Source: an uncultured Parvularculaceae bacterium
GTDB lineage: Bacteria; Pseudomonadota; Alphaproteobacteria; Caulobacterales; Parvularculaceae
DNA length: 64,000 bases
Direction of reading: 5' to 3'
Assembly (NCBI GenBank): GCA_913055785.1
Contig: CAJXLJ010000001.1
Location: forward strand, 124,001 to 188,000
Position 1 is the stretch's first letter; the number at the start of each line of letters is the position of its first letter. The notes under the pieces are model-generated. The model was not told where the DNA came from and searched no databases. It was given only the letters and a program-made list of their open reading frames with translations. Positions 53,543 through 62,192 of the stretch are shown one piece after another. A program made the position numbers and the translations under genes.

Positions 53543-54031
53543 TTAGCCGCGGCAACCAGCGATTCCGGCCGCCGGCGTCACACTTCGCCAGCCATCCGGT
53601 TGTTCGAGAGTAATCAGACCACGATGGAGGTAGGCCCCGCCGTCAAATCCTTGGCCGAACCGGACAGAGACTGTCATCTTCACCCCGCCCTCGCTTTCAT
53701 AGGTCTGCTCTTCATAGACGCCGAAACCGGAAGCGCCGGACGCGCCGGTCAGGCTGAGCGAAACCGGCGCGCCATTGATGGCGATGTCGGCTCTCCCGCC
53801 GGCGACAAACCGCAAGACCGGCAGCGGGCGCTCGGCGTCGAGGGTCCAAAGGATCATGCCGCAATCGCCAGCAGCAATGCGAGCGTCGGCGACGCCGCTT
53901 AACAGTACGCTTGCTTCCGTGTTTTCCTGTTTCGCAGACTGAGCTTCCGCCGGCGTTTCTGACTTCGTCAGGGTAGAACAAGCGCTAGCCGACAACGCTG
54001 CTACGGCTAGGCCGCATGATCCAAGCTTCAT
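53543..54031 (-). CDS. Small lipoprotein at the end of the gsp operon
   Basis: A 162-residue putative lipoprotein with lipobox A-S-A-C18. A Ser/Thr/Glu-rich linker follows, then a beta-rich domain with three Cys (C57, C150 region and near the end) that may form a disulfide. Its start overlaps gspN by 4 bp, so it belongs to the type II secretion operon. Position, size and lipidation fit a pilotin-like role in placing the GspD secretin, but sequence likeness to known GspS/AspS is not evident to me. Confidence 0.65.
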   Translation of the reverse strand: MKLGSCGLAVAALSASACSTLTKSETPAEAQSAKQENTEASVLLSGVADARIAAGDCGMILWTLDAERPLPVLRFVAGGRADIAINGAPVSLSLTGASGASGFGVYEEQTYESEGGVKMTVSVRFGQGFDGGAYLHRGLITLEQPDGWRSVTPAAGIAGCRG

Positions 54032-54810
54032 GATCCCACTCCCTGCAAAACGCCGATCGAGCCGAGGACAAGAGCGCCGTTTGCTTCCTCAAACCCGAAA
54101 GCCTTCAGTGTGTCCCGGGTTTCGGGCGCCGCTCCTGCGACCGTCACGGTCATGTCATAGCGTAAATCCGGCTTGATCCGAATAAGAATATCAAGATTCC
54201 CGTCATCGCTGACGCCAGCGAGCGCCAGAACAAGGTCGTTATCCTCACAGCGAACAGGTCCCTGAAGCTCAACGCCGGATCGGTCGAACTGTTTTGCAGG
54301 CGCGTTCAACGCATCGGTCCAGAGCGCGCCTTCTCCCCGCCGGCAACCATTTTTTGTAAGCCGCAGTCGATCCATCGACACAACCGCGCGGCCAGAGAAT
54401 GGCGCGCCCATGAGCCGGTAACGCTTGATGACTGAAAGCTGCGCCGTGAGTTCGCTGTTGGCGACGGAAAGCCCGCCCAGGCCCGCCGTAACGTTCAGAT
54501 CGCCGTCAACCGCGCCGCCATTGAACTGCAGCTTGGCGCCGGCGGCGCCAGTGAGCAAACGCAACGGATTGATGCGGTAGTCGATATCGCCAATGTAGAT
54601 GCCCTGGGCCCCGGCGTTGCGAACAACGCCGCGCCAAATCGTGCCTTCGATTTTCTGATAGGAAACGCCGGTCCCGCCAAGCGCAAGTCCGATCATCGAC
54701 GCCGGCAGGGATGCGATCAGCGCCACTGTAAACACGGCGGTAAAAACGATCAGCAGCAAGCGCGGCCGCAGGCTTTCTTGCACGCTGTTATCTTTGCGTC
54801 TCTTCATCAC
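54028..54810 (-). CDS. gspN: Type II secretion system protein N
   Basis: A 260-residue inner-membrane protein of the GspN family, anchored by one N-terminal helix (about 18-42) with a periplasmic beta-rich part. G-T-I-W-R-G and I-D-Y-R-I-N-P-L are typical. GspN is present in some type II systems and its role is unclear. It overlaps gspM upstream and the small lipoprotein downstream by 4 bp each. Confidence 0.82.
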   Translation of the reverse strand: MMKRRKDNSVQESLRPRLLLIVFTAVFTVALIASLPASMIGLALGGTGVSYQKIEGTIWRGVVRNAGAQGIYIGDIDYRINPLRLLTGAAGAKLQFNGGAVDGDLNVTAGLGGLSVANSELTAQLSVIKRYRLMGAPFSGRAVVSMDRLRLTKNGCRRGEGALWTDALNAPAKQFDRSGVELQGPVRCEDNDLVLALAGVSDDGNLDILIRIKPDLRYDMTVTVAGAAPETRDTLKAFGFEEANGALVLGSIGVLQGVGS

Positions 54811-55280
54811 CTTGACCCAAACACGAACTGCGCACGCACAAGGCCCGGATCGCCGCCGTCACGGGCGATATCGGCAGTCACCACAGTGACAGCGTAGCGG
54901 TCTTCGAGCAGGCGCAGCCAAGTAAATAGCTGATCCGGCCCGACCACATCGACGCCCGCCTCAACCATGCCGTCAGGGCGCGGATTGACAAAGTTCAATG
55001 TAACGCCGTTGGCGCGCGCTGTTTGTATGAGTGCGTTCCTGACCGGTGTTTGCCCCTCGCCCGATGCAGACGGAACATTGCCCGCCGCCGCAGACGCAGC
55101 AGCCTCGCGAACGATTGAATATGTCGCTTCGGCGCGGGTGGCCTCGCGCGCCGCATCGCTGCGCCAACGCCCAAGCGGGCTTACGATGAGATAGTACAGG
55201 ATGGCGCAGGCGAATATCGCCGCCGCCGCCCATATGAGCAAACGCTCACGCTCTGTGCGTTCCGCCCAGAAATCGTTCAT
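54807..55280 (-). CDS. gspM: Type II secretion system protein M
   Basis: A 157-residue protein with one membrane helix (about 15-36) and a ferredoxin-like periplasmic domain. The start F-W-A-E-R-T-E-R-E-R-L-L-I is typical of GspM, which binds GspL and stabilises the inner-membrane platform. The ATG at 55280 overlaps the gspL stop by 4 bp. Confidence 0.85.
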   Translation of the reverse strand: MNDFWAERTERERLLIWAAAAIFACAILYYLIVSPLGRWRSDAAREATRAEATYSIVREAAASAAAGNVPSASGEGQTPVRNALIQTARANGVTLNFVNPRPDGMVEAGVDVVGPDQLFTWLRLLEDRYAVTVVTADIARDGGDPGLVRAQFVFGSR

Positions 55281-56458
55281 GGCAACCTCACAACCATGTC
55301 GCCCGCCCATTCATTCCCGATGCGGCGATAACCGCCGGCTTCCTGCGCGGCGATGTTTCGTTCGGCGAGCGCAACGCGCAGCGCCTCGATATTGGCGTCG
55401 CTGTCGCTCCTGACGCTGACAACCAGCTGACCGCGCGCCTGATCGAAACGCAAACGATCGATCCGCACCCCTTCTGTTTGATTGATCGCATCAGAAAAAA
55501 CCGAAGCGAGCGGAAGAAAGCTCGCGCCTCTCCTCGCAGACAGGATTTCATTCGCATAAGCGCGCAAATCCCGGCCAGCGGCTTCCGGCAAGTATGTCTC
55601 CTGGAGCTCCGCAGCGCGTTTTTCGAACGCCCCTGCAGCGCGCAGATCCTCAATGCCGCCGGCGATGAAACCGAGAAAACCGGCGGCGGCGGCGATTGCT
55701 GCGAGCGCGCCGGCCCGCCGCCAGACCTGGAAGGTCTCGCGCCAGCGCCGCACATTCTTGTACTTTCCCTGCAAAAGGTTGACTGGCTCGCCCTCATCCA
55801 ACCCTTTCAGGAAAAGCTTGATCACGCCGTCGCTGTCGAGTTCTCGAATGGTTTCGGCGGAACCGCCGGTCAGTGCGACCGTGGCGTACTGCATCTTGTA
55901 GATAGAAAGGTTCTCAAGCTTTTCTTCGCTTAGTTCCGCGGCGAGCAGTTGTTCGGCCAACCTGTTTTCGGCGGCGAATCGCCGGCCGCCAAGGACTGCG
56001 AGCGTACGGTTCCTGCCGATGAACAATGTCGTCTTTTGCTCCTCGACGGGCAGGCACAAGCAGTCCGCGGTCAGCATATCAAGTTCGATACCGGCGGCGA
56101 TAAAGGCCTCAACCCAGCCGTCGAGAATGCGGTGTTTCACGGCATAGGCGGCGCCGTCCGCCGCAACGATATGAAGGTCGCTTACCGGTTCGCCCAATTC
56201 ATCATCAAGGAGATAGTGCGCCGCCGCAGCGAGCTTTACGGCGTTTTTCGGCGGCGCCTGCATCAAGCGCATGGCGAGTTGTTCACCGGGAATAAGCGCA
56301 ATCGCCCGGTCCGCGGCAACGATCTTCTCGCCGATCGTAGCGAGTTCGTCCCGGTCGACAGCCTCTCCGCCATCGATGACGTCGCCGCCTTCGATCCGAG
56401 CCCATGTGACGGGCTCGTCGAGCGTTTGGCCGAGGATGAAAAGAAAGCGTCCGCTCAA
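55277..56458 (-). CDS. gspL: Type II secretion system protein L
   Basis: A 393-residue protein with an actin-like cytoplasmic domain (1 to about 240) that docks the ATPase GspE, one membrane helix near 248-270, and a periplasmic ferredoxin-like domain. The motif L-P-G/I-P-G-E-Q near 56-59 and the run before the helix (W-R-R-A-G-A-L-A-A-I) fit GspL. It overlaps gspK and gspM by 4 bp each. Confidence 0.85.
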   Translation of the reverse strand: MSGRFLFILGQTLDEPVTWARIEGGDVIDGGEAVDRDELATIGEKIVAADRAIALIPGEQLAMRLMQAPPKNAVKLAAAAHYLLDDELGEPVSDLHIVAADGAAYAVKHRILDGWVEAFIAAGIELDMLTADCLCLPVEEQKTTLFIGRNRTLAVLGGRRFAAENRLAEQLLAAELSEEKLENLSIYKMQYATVALTGGSAETIRELDSDGVIKLFLKGLDEGEPVNLLQGKYKNVRRWRETFQVWRRAGALAAIAAAAGFLGFIAGGIEDLRAAGAFEKRAAELQETYLPEAAGRDLRAYANEILSARRGASFLPLASVFSDAINQTEGVRIDRLRFDQARGQLVVSVRSDSDANIEALRVALAERNIAAQEAGGYRRIGNEWAGDMVVRLP

Positions 56459-57468
56459 AGCCCGCCTCCAAATGCGCGCGAAAGAAGTTGCGCTTTTCCG
56501 GCGCTATCAATCGCATAGACCATCGACACGTCGAGCGCCGCAGGGCCAAGCTCCAGCTCCGACTGTACGGCGATATAGGCTGACCTGACATCGAAACGGC
56601 CGGCGGCGGGATTGGCGCCGTCAGAAGACGGCGTGTAATAGGCGCCTAAAATGGTTTCGAAAGCTTTTGCATCCGTAAAGCCCCCGGGCGGTCTCGCATC
56701 GATGATCGCCAGCGCGTCAGCCATGCTGATCTGACCTTGCAACAGCCCGACCAGCACCGGCGCGCGGTCGGGAGTAAGGAAATTGACGTTCACCTTGGAA
56801 GGCGCCGCTTCAGGCTGCACGCATAAGTATGGCTGCAATGTATTGAAAATCTCTCTGGTAACGCCGTTCATCGCGCGCAATTCGCTGAGATCCGCCAGTA
56901 GCGTCTGGCCGGTCCGATAAGGCGCAGGCAGCCCGGCGTAAAAACCGTCCTCGGCGCCGCCGGGCTGGACGCCGTTGTCCGTATCGAGCCAGTCGGTTAT
57001 CGCTGAAACGATATTCAACGCTTCGCCAGCACTGAGACCCGCGCTCTGCGCAAGCGCCAGAAACTCGGCTTTGGCGGCTGGTGCGGAATTGTAGTCGCCG
57101 TTGTTTCCCGTCACCAGTGAATTGACGTTAAAGCAGGCTGTCCGGTCGACGAAATAGACGCGCCCGGCGCCCTCTTCCAGAGGCAGCGGATGCATGGTCG
57201 AAAAGAGCTGGTTATCCGGCGTAATGCGTATGTCTTTCTTGTCATAAACCGCCTCTATCGCGGCGGCGGCCAGCGCTTCAACGCCGAATGCGCGCCAGAG
57301 GAGTTCCTGCCTTGCATTCACATTGAGGCTGCGATGAGCGGCGAGCGTCGTCACTTGCGCCAGCGAGAGCACAATAAAGGAAAGCGTTGCAACGAGGATC
57401 AGTACGATGATCAGCGCCGCGCCCTTTTGTCTCGCCAGTTCGGCTTTTATTTCACGCGCCACGCTCAC
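56455..57468 (-). CDS. gspK: Type II secretion minor pseudopilin K
   Basis: A 337-residue minor pseudopilin that caps the pseudopilus tip with GspI and GspJ. The prepilin site is Q-K-G16 before A-A-L-I-I-V-L-I-L. The +5 Glu is absent, as normal for GspK. A large periplasmic helical domain and a disulfide-type Cys pair follow. Overlaps gspJ and gspL by 4 bp. Confidence 0.9.
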   Translation of the reverse strand: MSVAREIKAELARQKGAALIIVLILVATLSFIVLSLAQVTTLAAHRSLNVNARQELLWRAFGVEALAAAAIEAVYDKKDIRITPDNQLFSTMHPLPLEEGAGRVYFVDRTACFNVNSLVTGNNGDYNSAPAAKAEFLALAQSAGLSAGEALNIVSAITDWLDTDNGVQPGGAEDGFYAGLPAPYRTGQTLLADLSELRAMNGVTREIFNTLQPYLCVQPEAAPSKVNVNFLTPDRAPVLVGLLQGQISMADALAIIDARPPGGFTDAKAFETILGAYYTPSSDGANPAAGRFDVRSAYIAVQSELELGPAALDVSMVYAIDSAGKAQLLSRAFGGGL

Positions 57469-58124
57469 GATCCTCGCGCCTCCGCGCCGATCCAGAAAAG
57501 CTGTCGCAAGACGCCGTAGCGCTCCGTCTCCATGGTGATCTCGACTGCTTTCGGCGGCGGCGCAAGGCGATTATCCGATAGCGGCCATAGATCGACCAGA
57601 TCGAGACCGCGAGAATTCTCCCCCCGCACAAAGGCGACCTTTAATGACTCCAGCCCGGAAAGCAGCGTATGATCCGTTCTTTTCTGTTCCTTGGCGTCGT
57701 CGAGATAGGGCCGCGTGCGGCGGATCAGCTTGTCGCCTTTATAAATATATTCCACATACTGAAGCGTGGAACGCGGCGCATCCATTCCGGGATTGACCCA
57801 GCCTCGGCGCACAAAAGCCAGAAGGCGCGTTTCGCCCTCCCGCGCCAGTTTCGTATCGGCGAATTCACCGCCCTGCATAGCCGGACCGGCGGTAACGCCG
57901 TACGCATCCCGCACCGGACGAATAGCGATCTGAGCGAGATCATCCTTAATGATCGAGCGGGCGATCTCCACCCCAGCAAGACGGTCATTTGCGACTTCAA
58001 GCTGATCGCGGGCGTCAACGCTGAGACGCAGGACGTAAACGGCGGCGGATGCAATGGTCGCGAAAATCAGAAGCGACACCAGTAGCTCCGGCGCCGAGAA
58101 CCCGCGTTGAGCTTGCCTCGTCAT
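57465..58124 (-). CDS. gspJ: Type II secretion minor pseudopilin J
   Basis: A 219-residue minor pseudopilin. Cleavage is expected after G8 (A-Q-R-G) before F-S-A-P-E, with Glu at +5. The usual T-L at +2/+3 is replaced by S-A. The hydrophobic N-helix is followed by the GspJ beta domain. It overlaps gspI and gspK by 4 bp. Confidence 0.9.
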   Translation of the reverse strand: MTRQAQRGFSAPELLVSLLIFATIASAAVYVLRLSVDARDQLEVANDRLAGVEIARSIIKDDLAQIAIRPVRDAYGVTAGPAMQGGEFADTKLAREGETRLLAFVRRGWVNPGMDAPRSTLQYVEYIYKGDKLIRRTRPYLDDAKEQKRTDHTLLSGLESLKVAFVRGENSRGLDLVDLWPLSDNRLAPPPKAVEITMETERYGVLRQLFWIGAEARGS

Positions 58125-58501
58125 GAACGGCCTCTTTTGAGCGTCGTCGCCCGCGCAAGCACTTGTTCGCCGTCTTTCCGGCCAACCTGAATATCGATCC
58201 GCAAGACGCCTTCAACGCCTGTTGAAGCCACACTACGCGTCACCAGCCAGTCATGACCGCCAAGCGCCTGTTCTTCGATCTCCGCGCCTATTCTCAAAGG
58301 TCGCGTTGTTATAAGCGCCTCAACCATGGCGTTGTCGGCGGCGATACGCGCGAGCAGCTTTTCTTCCGACGCGGCCGCGAAGCGCGCGCTTTGTCCGGTC
58401 ATCACAAGCACCCCGCCGGCGACAAGGCCGAGGATCGCCAGCGCGACCAGCACTTCAATCAGCGTCATACCGCGCTGGGACAGAGGATTGCGCGTCGTCA
58501 C
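58121..58501 (-). CDS. gspI: Type II secretion minor pseudopilin I
   Basis: A 126-residue minor pseudopilin with prepilin site Q-R-G11 before M-T-L-I-E, Glu at +5. Length is standard for GspI. Its start base is shared with the last base of gspH. Confidence 0.92.
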   Translation of the reverse strand: MTTRNPLSQRGMTLIEVLVALAILGLVAGGVLVMTGQSARFAAASEEKLLARIAADNAMVEALITTRPLRIGAEIEEQALGGHDWLVTRSVASTGVEGVLRIDIQVGRKDGEQVLARATTLKRGRS

Positions 58502-59025
58502 TACTTCATGACCTCGATTTCGCCTTCAGAGCTGAGCGACACGGCGACTGCATTAACGCCGCCGATCAAGACCGAAAACGGCGTTGAGGTCCCGAGAGGG
58601 TCGATCAGGACATGATGCGTGTCATCTTCTTCCTCTGCCGCATAGGCAGCGTTGAGAAAGCGCTCATTTTCGTGTGAACGACCGGCAGACCCGAGATCGA
58701 TCTCAACCGGAACGCTGAACCGGCCGCCCGCAAGACTTTGGCGACCCGTCTGCTCCCAGGCGCCGCCACGCCGCCGCAAGAAAGCATATCCGGATTGATC
58801 GATTTCCAGCCTTAAGGGCGCGCCGGTGAGAACCGCCGTTTCAATCGCCAGTTTGAGGCGCGCCGCGAGCTGTTCGGCCTCTTCCTGCGCCGCGCTTCGC
58901 TGCGGCGGCGCATTCAGGGCGACCACGGTTGCGACCAACGCCAGGACAGCGATCGCCACCAGCATCTCGACGAGCGTGAGCCCCCGTTGGCCCGCATGCG
59001 TTATTATTGATTGTCTTCGTTCCAA
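58501..59025 (-). CDS. gspH: Type II secretion minor pseudopilin H
   Basis: A 174-residue minor pseudopilin with prepilin site Q-R-G15 before L-T-L-V-E. It overlaps the end of gspG by 22 bases, so its ribosome-binding site lies inside gspG. GspH joins the tip complex to the GspG fibre. Confidence 0.9.
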   Translation of the reverse strand: MERRQSIITHAGQRGLTLVEMLVAIAVLALVATVVALNAPPQRSAAQEEAEQLAARLKLAIETAVLTGAPLRLEIDQSGYAFLRRRGGAWEQTGRQSLAGGRFSVPVEIDLGSAGRSHENERFLNAAYAAEEEDDTHHVLIDPLGTSTPFSVLIGGVNAVAVSLSSEGEIEVMK

Positions 59026-59471
59026 TTACCGATATCCGCGTTAAGTCCCTCGCCGCCGGGCTTGCCGTCGGCGCCGTAGGAATAAATGTCGACAACGCCA
59101 TGCTCGCCCGGATAGCGATATTGGTAGGGCGCATCCCAGGGATCGAGCGGCGCCCCGCCGCGTAAATACCCGCCCGGACGAAATTGCGCGGCCCGCGGCG
59201 AACCCGACGGCGCCGTTGTCAAGGCGTCAAGTCCCTCCTCCGTCGACGGATAAGTCATCATATCGAGCCGATACTGGTCGAGCGCACTTTCAATAACATT
59301 GATATCGATCTTCGCCTTGCGCACTGCCGCCCTGTCGCGTTCAGGAAGCACGTTGACGACGACAATCGCCGAAATGAAAGCGAGGATCGCAAGCACAACC
59401 AGCAGCTCGACAAGCGTCACGCCTCGCTGAGGCATGCGTTTCTTGATGAAATGCGAATGCGAATAAGACAT
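59004..59471 (-). CDS. gspG: Type II secretion major pseudopilin G
   Basis: A 155-residue major pseudopilin. Cleavage after G17 (P-Q-R-G) before V-T-L-V-E leaves Val, not Phe or Met, at +1. The family segment K-A-K-I-D-I-N-V-I-E-S-A-L-D-Q-Y-R-L-D and the calcium-site region near the end (S-Y-G-A-D-G-K-P-G-G-E-G) are clear. AAGGAG precedes the ATG at 59471, which decides the start over an ATG at 59489 that overlaps gspF. Confidence 0.95.
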   Translation of the reverse strand: MSYSHSHFIKKRMPQRGVTLVELLVVLAILAFISAIVVVNVLPERDRAAVRKAKIDINVIESALDQYRLDMMTYPSTEEGLDALTTAPSGSPRAAQFRPGGYLRGGAPLDPWDAPYQYRYPGEHGVVDIYSYGADGKPGGEGLNADIGNWNEDNQ

Positions 59472-59485
59472 GTGAAACTCCTTGT

Positions 59486-60700
59486 TCATCCGGCGGCCAG
59501 CGAATTGAGGCGCAGGATCGGTAACAGAATGGACACAACAATAAGCGCGATCACCCCGCCCATCCCGACAATGATGGCCGGCTCCAAAAGCCGCAGCGCG
59601 AGATTGGACGCTGCATCGAATTCGTCTTCGAGCTGCAGCGCCGTCTTGTCCAGCATGTCAGGCATGACGCCGGCGCGCTCGCCCGCAGCGATCATTGGCG
59701 CCATCATCGGCGGCAGAATGTTCGTACGTTTCAACGCAGCGGAAAGCGCCGCCCCTTCCCGCACGGAATTCGTCGCGGCGTTGAGATGCTCGCGCATATA
59801 AACATTGCCGACCGTGCGCGTCGCGCTCTCAAGGCTGTCGAGGAGCGGTGCGCCGCCAGCAAAGAGCGTCGAGAGAGTTCGCGCAAATCGCGCGGCGTCG
59901 AGGCCTCGCAGCAATTTGCCGATCACGGGCGCACCCAGCAACCGGCGATCGAACTCGCGCCTGAACGCCGGCATGCGTAATCCCTGCCAGAAAGCGAGAC
60001 CGGCGATCGCGAGCAAAAGCAACAACCACAAGCCGTAATTGCTCAAGAAGCCGGAAACCGACATGACGGCCTGCGTAATCACCGGCAGGTCGGCGTTGAA
60101 AGTATTGAACTGATCGACGATTTTCGGAACCACTTGCGTCATCAACGCCGTCACGACGCCGCCGGCGATCACCGTCAGCGCCGCCGGGTAGATAAGCGCG
60201 CCAAGCGCCTTGCCGCGCATGGAGCGGTTTTTTTCCAGCATGGTCGCAAGCCGGTCGAGCACGCCGCCAAGATCGCCCGCGGTTTCGCCGGCGGAGATGA
60301 CCGCGCGATAGAGTTCAGGGAACGAACGCGGCTGTTCGGCAAGCGCGTCCGCAAAGCGCCAGCCTTCCATGACCCTTTCCCGCGCTGCGAGAAACCGGGC
60401 GCGAACATGCGGCTTTTCCGCCTGCAGCGCCACAACGCTCAATGCTTCTTCAAGCGGCGTCGCAGCGCCAAGCAGCGCCGCAAGTTGGCGTGTTGCATTG
60501 GTGAGGTCGCCTGAAGACATCCTCTTCAGCGACTTGCCGCCTTGATCCGCCGCCCCCGCCTCTTTCGGCGAGGAAATCCGGGTCGGCGTCAACAACAGAC
60601 GACGCAGTTCCTGTCGCGCCATGCGCGCCGTATCCGCTGTGATGACGCCGCGCTTCGAGCGGCCGCTGGCGTCGAGCGCTTCATATTCAAAGGAGGGCAT
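59486..60700 (-). CDS. gspF: Type II secretion inner-membrane platform protein F
   Basis: A 404-residue polytopic protein with two repeated GspF domains (about 70-195 and 273-395) and three membrane helices. It opens F-E-Y-E-A-L-D-A-S-G-R. G-E-T-A-G-D-L-G and G-E-R-A-G-V-M-P are the paired signature loops. It overlaps gspE by 14 bases. Confidence 0.95.
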   Translation of the reverse strand: MPSFEYEALDASGRSKRGVITADTARMARQELRRLLLTPTRISSPKEAGAADQGGKSLKRMSSGDLTNATRQLAALLGAATPLEEALSVVALQAEKPHVRARFLAARERVMEGWRFADALAEQPRSFPELYRAVISAGETAGDLGGVLDRLATMLEKNRSMRGKALGALIYPAALTVIAGGVVTALMTQVVPKIVDQFNTFNADLPVITQAVMSVSGFLSNYGLWLLLLLAIAGLAFWQGLRMPAFRREFDRRLLGAPVIGKLLRGLDAARFARTLSTLFAGGAPLLDSLESATRTVGNVYMREHLNAATNSVREGAALSAALKRTNILPPMMAPMIAAGERAGVMPDMLDKTALQLEDEFDAASNLALRLLEPAIIVGMGGVIALIVVSILLPILRLNSLAAG

Positions 60701-62192
60701 CGTCGTCCTCCTTCTGTCTAACGACGCGCAACACTTCCTCGATCGACGTCAATCCGCTGCGCACATGACGGAAACCGCAAGCGGCGAGCGTGTCGGTATT
60801 CTTGAACGCATGCGCGGCCAGCGTGCGCTCTCCCGCATCATCGTGGATCAGCCCTTTCAGCCTGTCGTCCACGGCGATAAACTCATAAACCCCGATCCGT
60901 CCTTCATAGCCGGTCTGTCCGCAGCGCCCGCAGCCTTTGGGGTGATGAATAATCACCGCTTCATCTTCAGCTGCACCGATTATTTTCTTCTCGGCGGCCG
61001 TCGCTTCAGCAGGCTCCTTACAGCTCGGACACAACCGGCGCACCAGCCGCTGCGCCAGAACGCCAGCCAGCGTCGACGAGAGCAGGAAGGGCTCGACGCC
61101 CATGTCGCGCAGGCGCGTCACGGCGCCGACTGCCGAATTGGTGTGCACGGTTGACAACACAAGGTGCCCGGTCAGCGCCGCCTGAATGGCGATCTGCGCT
61201 GTTTCGACATCGCGGATCTCGCCGACCATCACGATATCCGGATCCTGGCGGAGGATCGCGCGCAAGCCGGTGGCGAAAGTCATGCCGACCTTCGGGTTGA
61301 TCTGGGTCTGGCCGACGCCGTCAATCGCATATTCAACCGGGTCTTCGACGGTCAGAATGTTGGTGGACGGCTCGTTCAGCAAATTAAGGGCGCCGTAAAG
61401 CGTCGTCGTCTTGCCTGAACCTGTAGGGCCCGTAACGAGAACGATGCCGTTCGGCCGCTTCAGCACCTGCTGGAAGCGGTGCAGCGTATCAGGCGGCATG
61501 CCGAGCGAATCGAGATCCAGCCGCGCCTCATCCTTGTCGAGAAGACGCATCACGATGCGCTCGCCGAAGCGCGACGGCAGCGTCGACACGCGCACATCGA
61601 CCGTCTTGGCGCCAAGCGCCAGCGAGATCCGGCCATCCTGCGGCACGCGTTTTTCGGCGATGTCGAGCCGCGCCATGACTTTGACCCTCGACGTGAGGAC
61701 CGGCGTCATCCGGGATGGCAGCGACAGGATCTCGCGCAACACGCCATCCACCCGCAATCGCACGGACAGCGCCGTTTCATAGGGTTCGATATGAATATCC
61801 GATGCCTTGAGCTTCACCGCCTCAGCGATCATCGCGTTGATAAGCTTGATAATCGGCGCATCATCCTGCGCGTCGAGAAGGTCGGCCGTTTTCGGCAAGC
61901 CTTCGGCGAGGGATGCAAGGTCAGTGTCGCTTTCTCCTTGCATGAAAGCGTCTGCATCGATGCCCGCTACGGCGTAGATTTCCGAAAGCCGCCGCTCGAA
62001 CGCTTCCGCCGGCATTTCATCGACAGTGATCGGCGCGTCAACAACGCGGCGCGCCTCAACCAAGGCCCATGGATCCGGCGCGCCGCGCGCACCGATAACT
62101 ACGGGTCGAGCCATTGGCTCCAGCACCAGAAGACCGTGTTCCTTGGCGAAAGCGTAGGTCAGTCGAGGCGTTATGGCGCCCGGTTCACTCAT
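60687..62192 (-). CDS. gspE: Type II secretion ATPase E
   Basis: A 501-residue hexameric ATPase that drives pseudopilus assembly. Walker A is G255-P-T-G-S-G-K-T262. The Asp box, G-E-I-R-D (Walker B region) and T-G-H-L-V-L-S-T-V-H-T-N (His box) follow. The zinc-binding C388/C391 and C421/C424 pairs are intact. The start overlaps the gspD stop by 8 bases. Confidence 0.96.
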   Translation of the reverse strand: MSEPGAITPRLTYAFAKEHGLLVLEPMARPVVIGARGAPDPWALVEARRVVDAPITVDEMPAEAFERRLSEIYAVAGIDADAFMQGESDTDLASLAEGLPKTADLLDAQDDAPIIKLINAMIAEAVKLKASDIHIEPYETALSVRLRVDGVLREILSLPSRMTPVLTSRVKVMARLDIAEKRVPQDGRISLALGAKTVDVRVSTLPSRFGERIVMRLLDKDEARLDLDSLGMPPDTLHRFQQVLKRPNGIVLVTGPTGSGKTTTLYGALNLLNEPSTNILTVEDPVEYAIDGVGQTQINPKVGMTFATGLRAILRQDPDIVMVGEIRDVETAQIAIQAALTGHLVLSTVHTNSAVGAVTRLRDMGVEPFLLSSTLAGVLAQRLVRRLCPSCKEPAEATAAEKKIIGAAEDEAVIIHHPKGCGRCGQTGYEGRIGVYEFIAVDDRLKGLIHDDAGERTLAAHAFKNTDTLAACGFRHVRSGLTSIEEVLRVVRQKEDDDALL

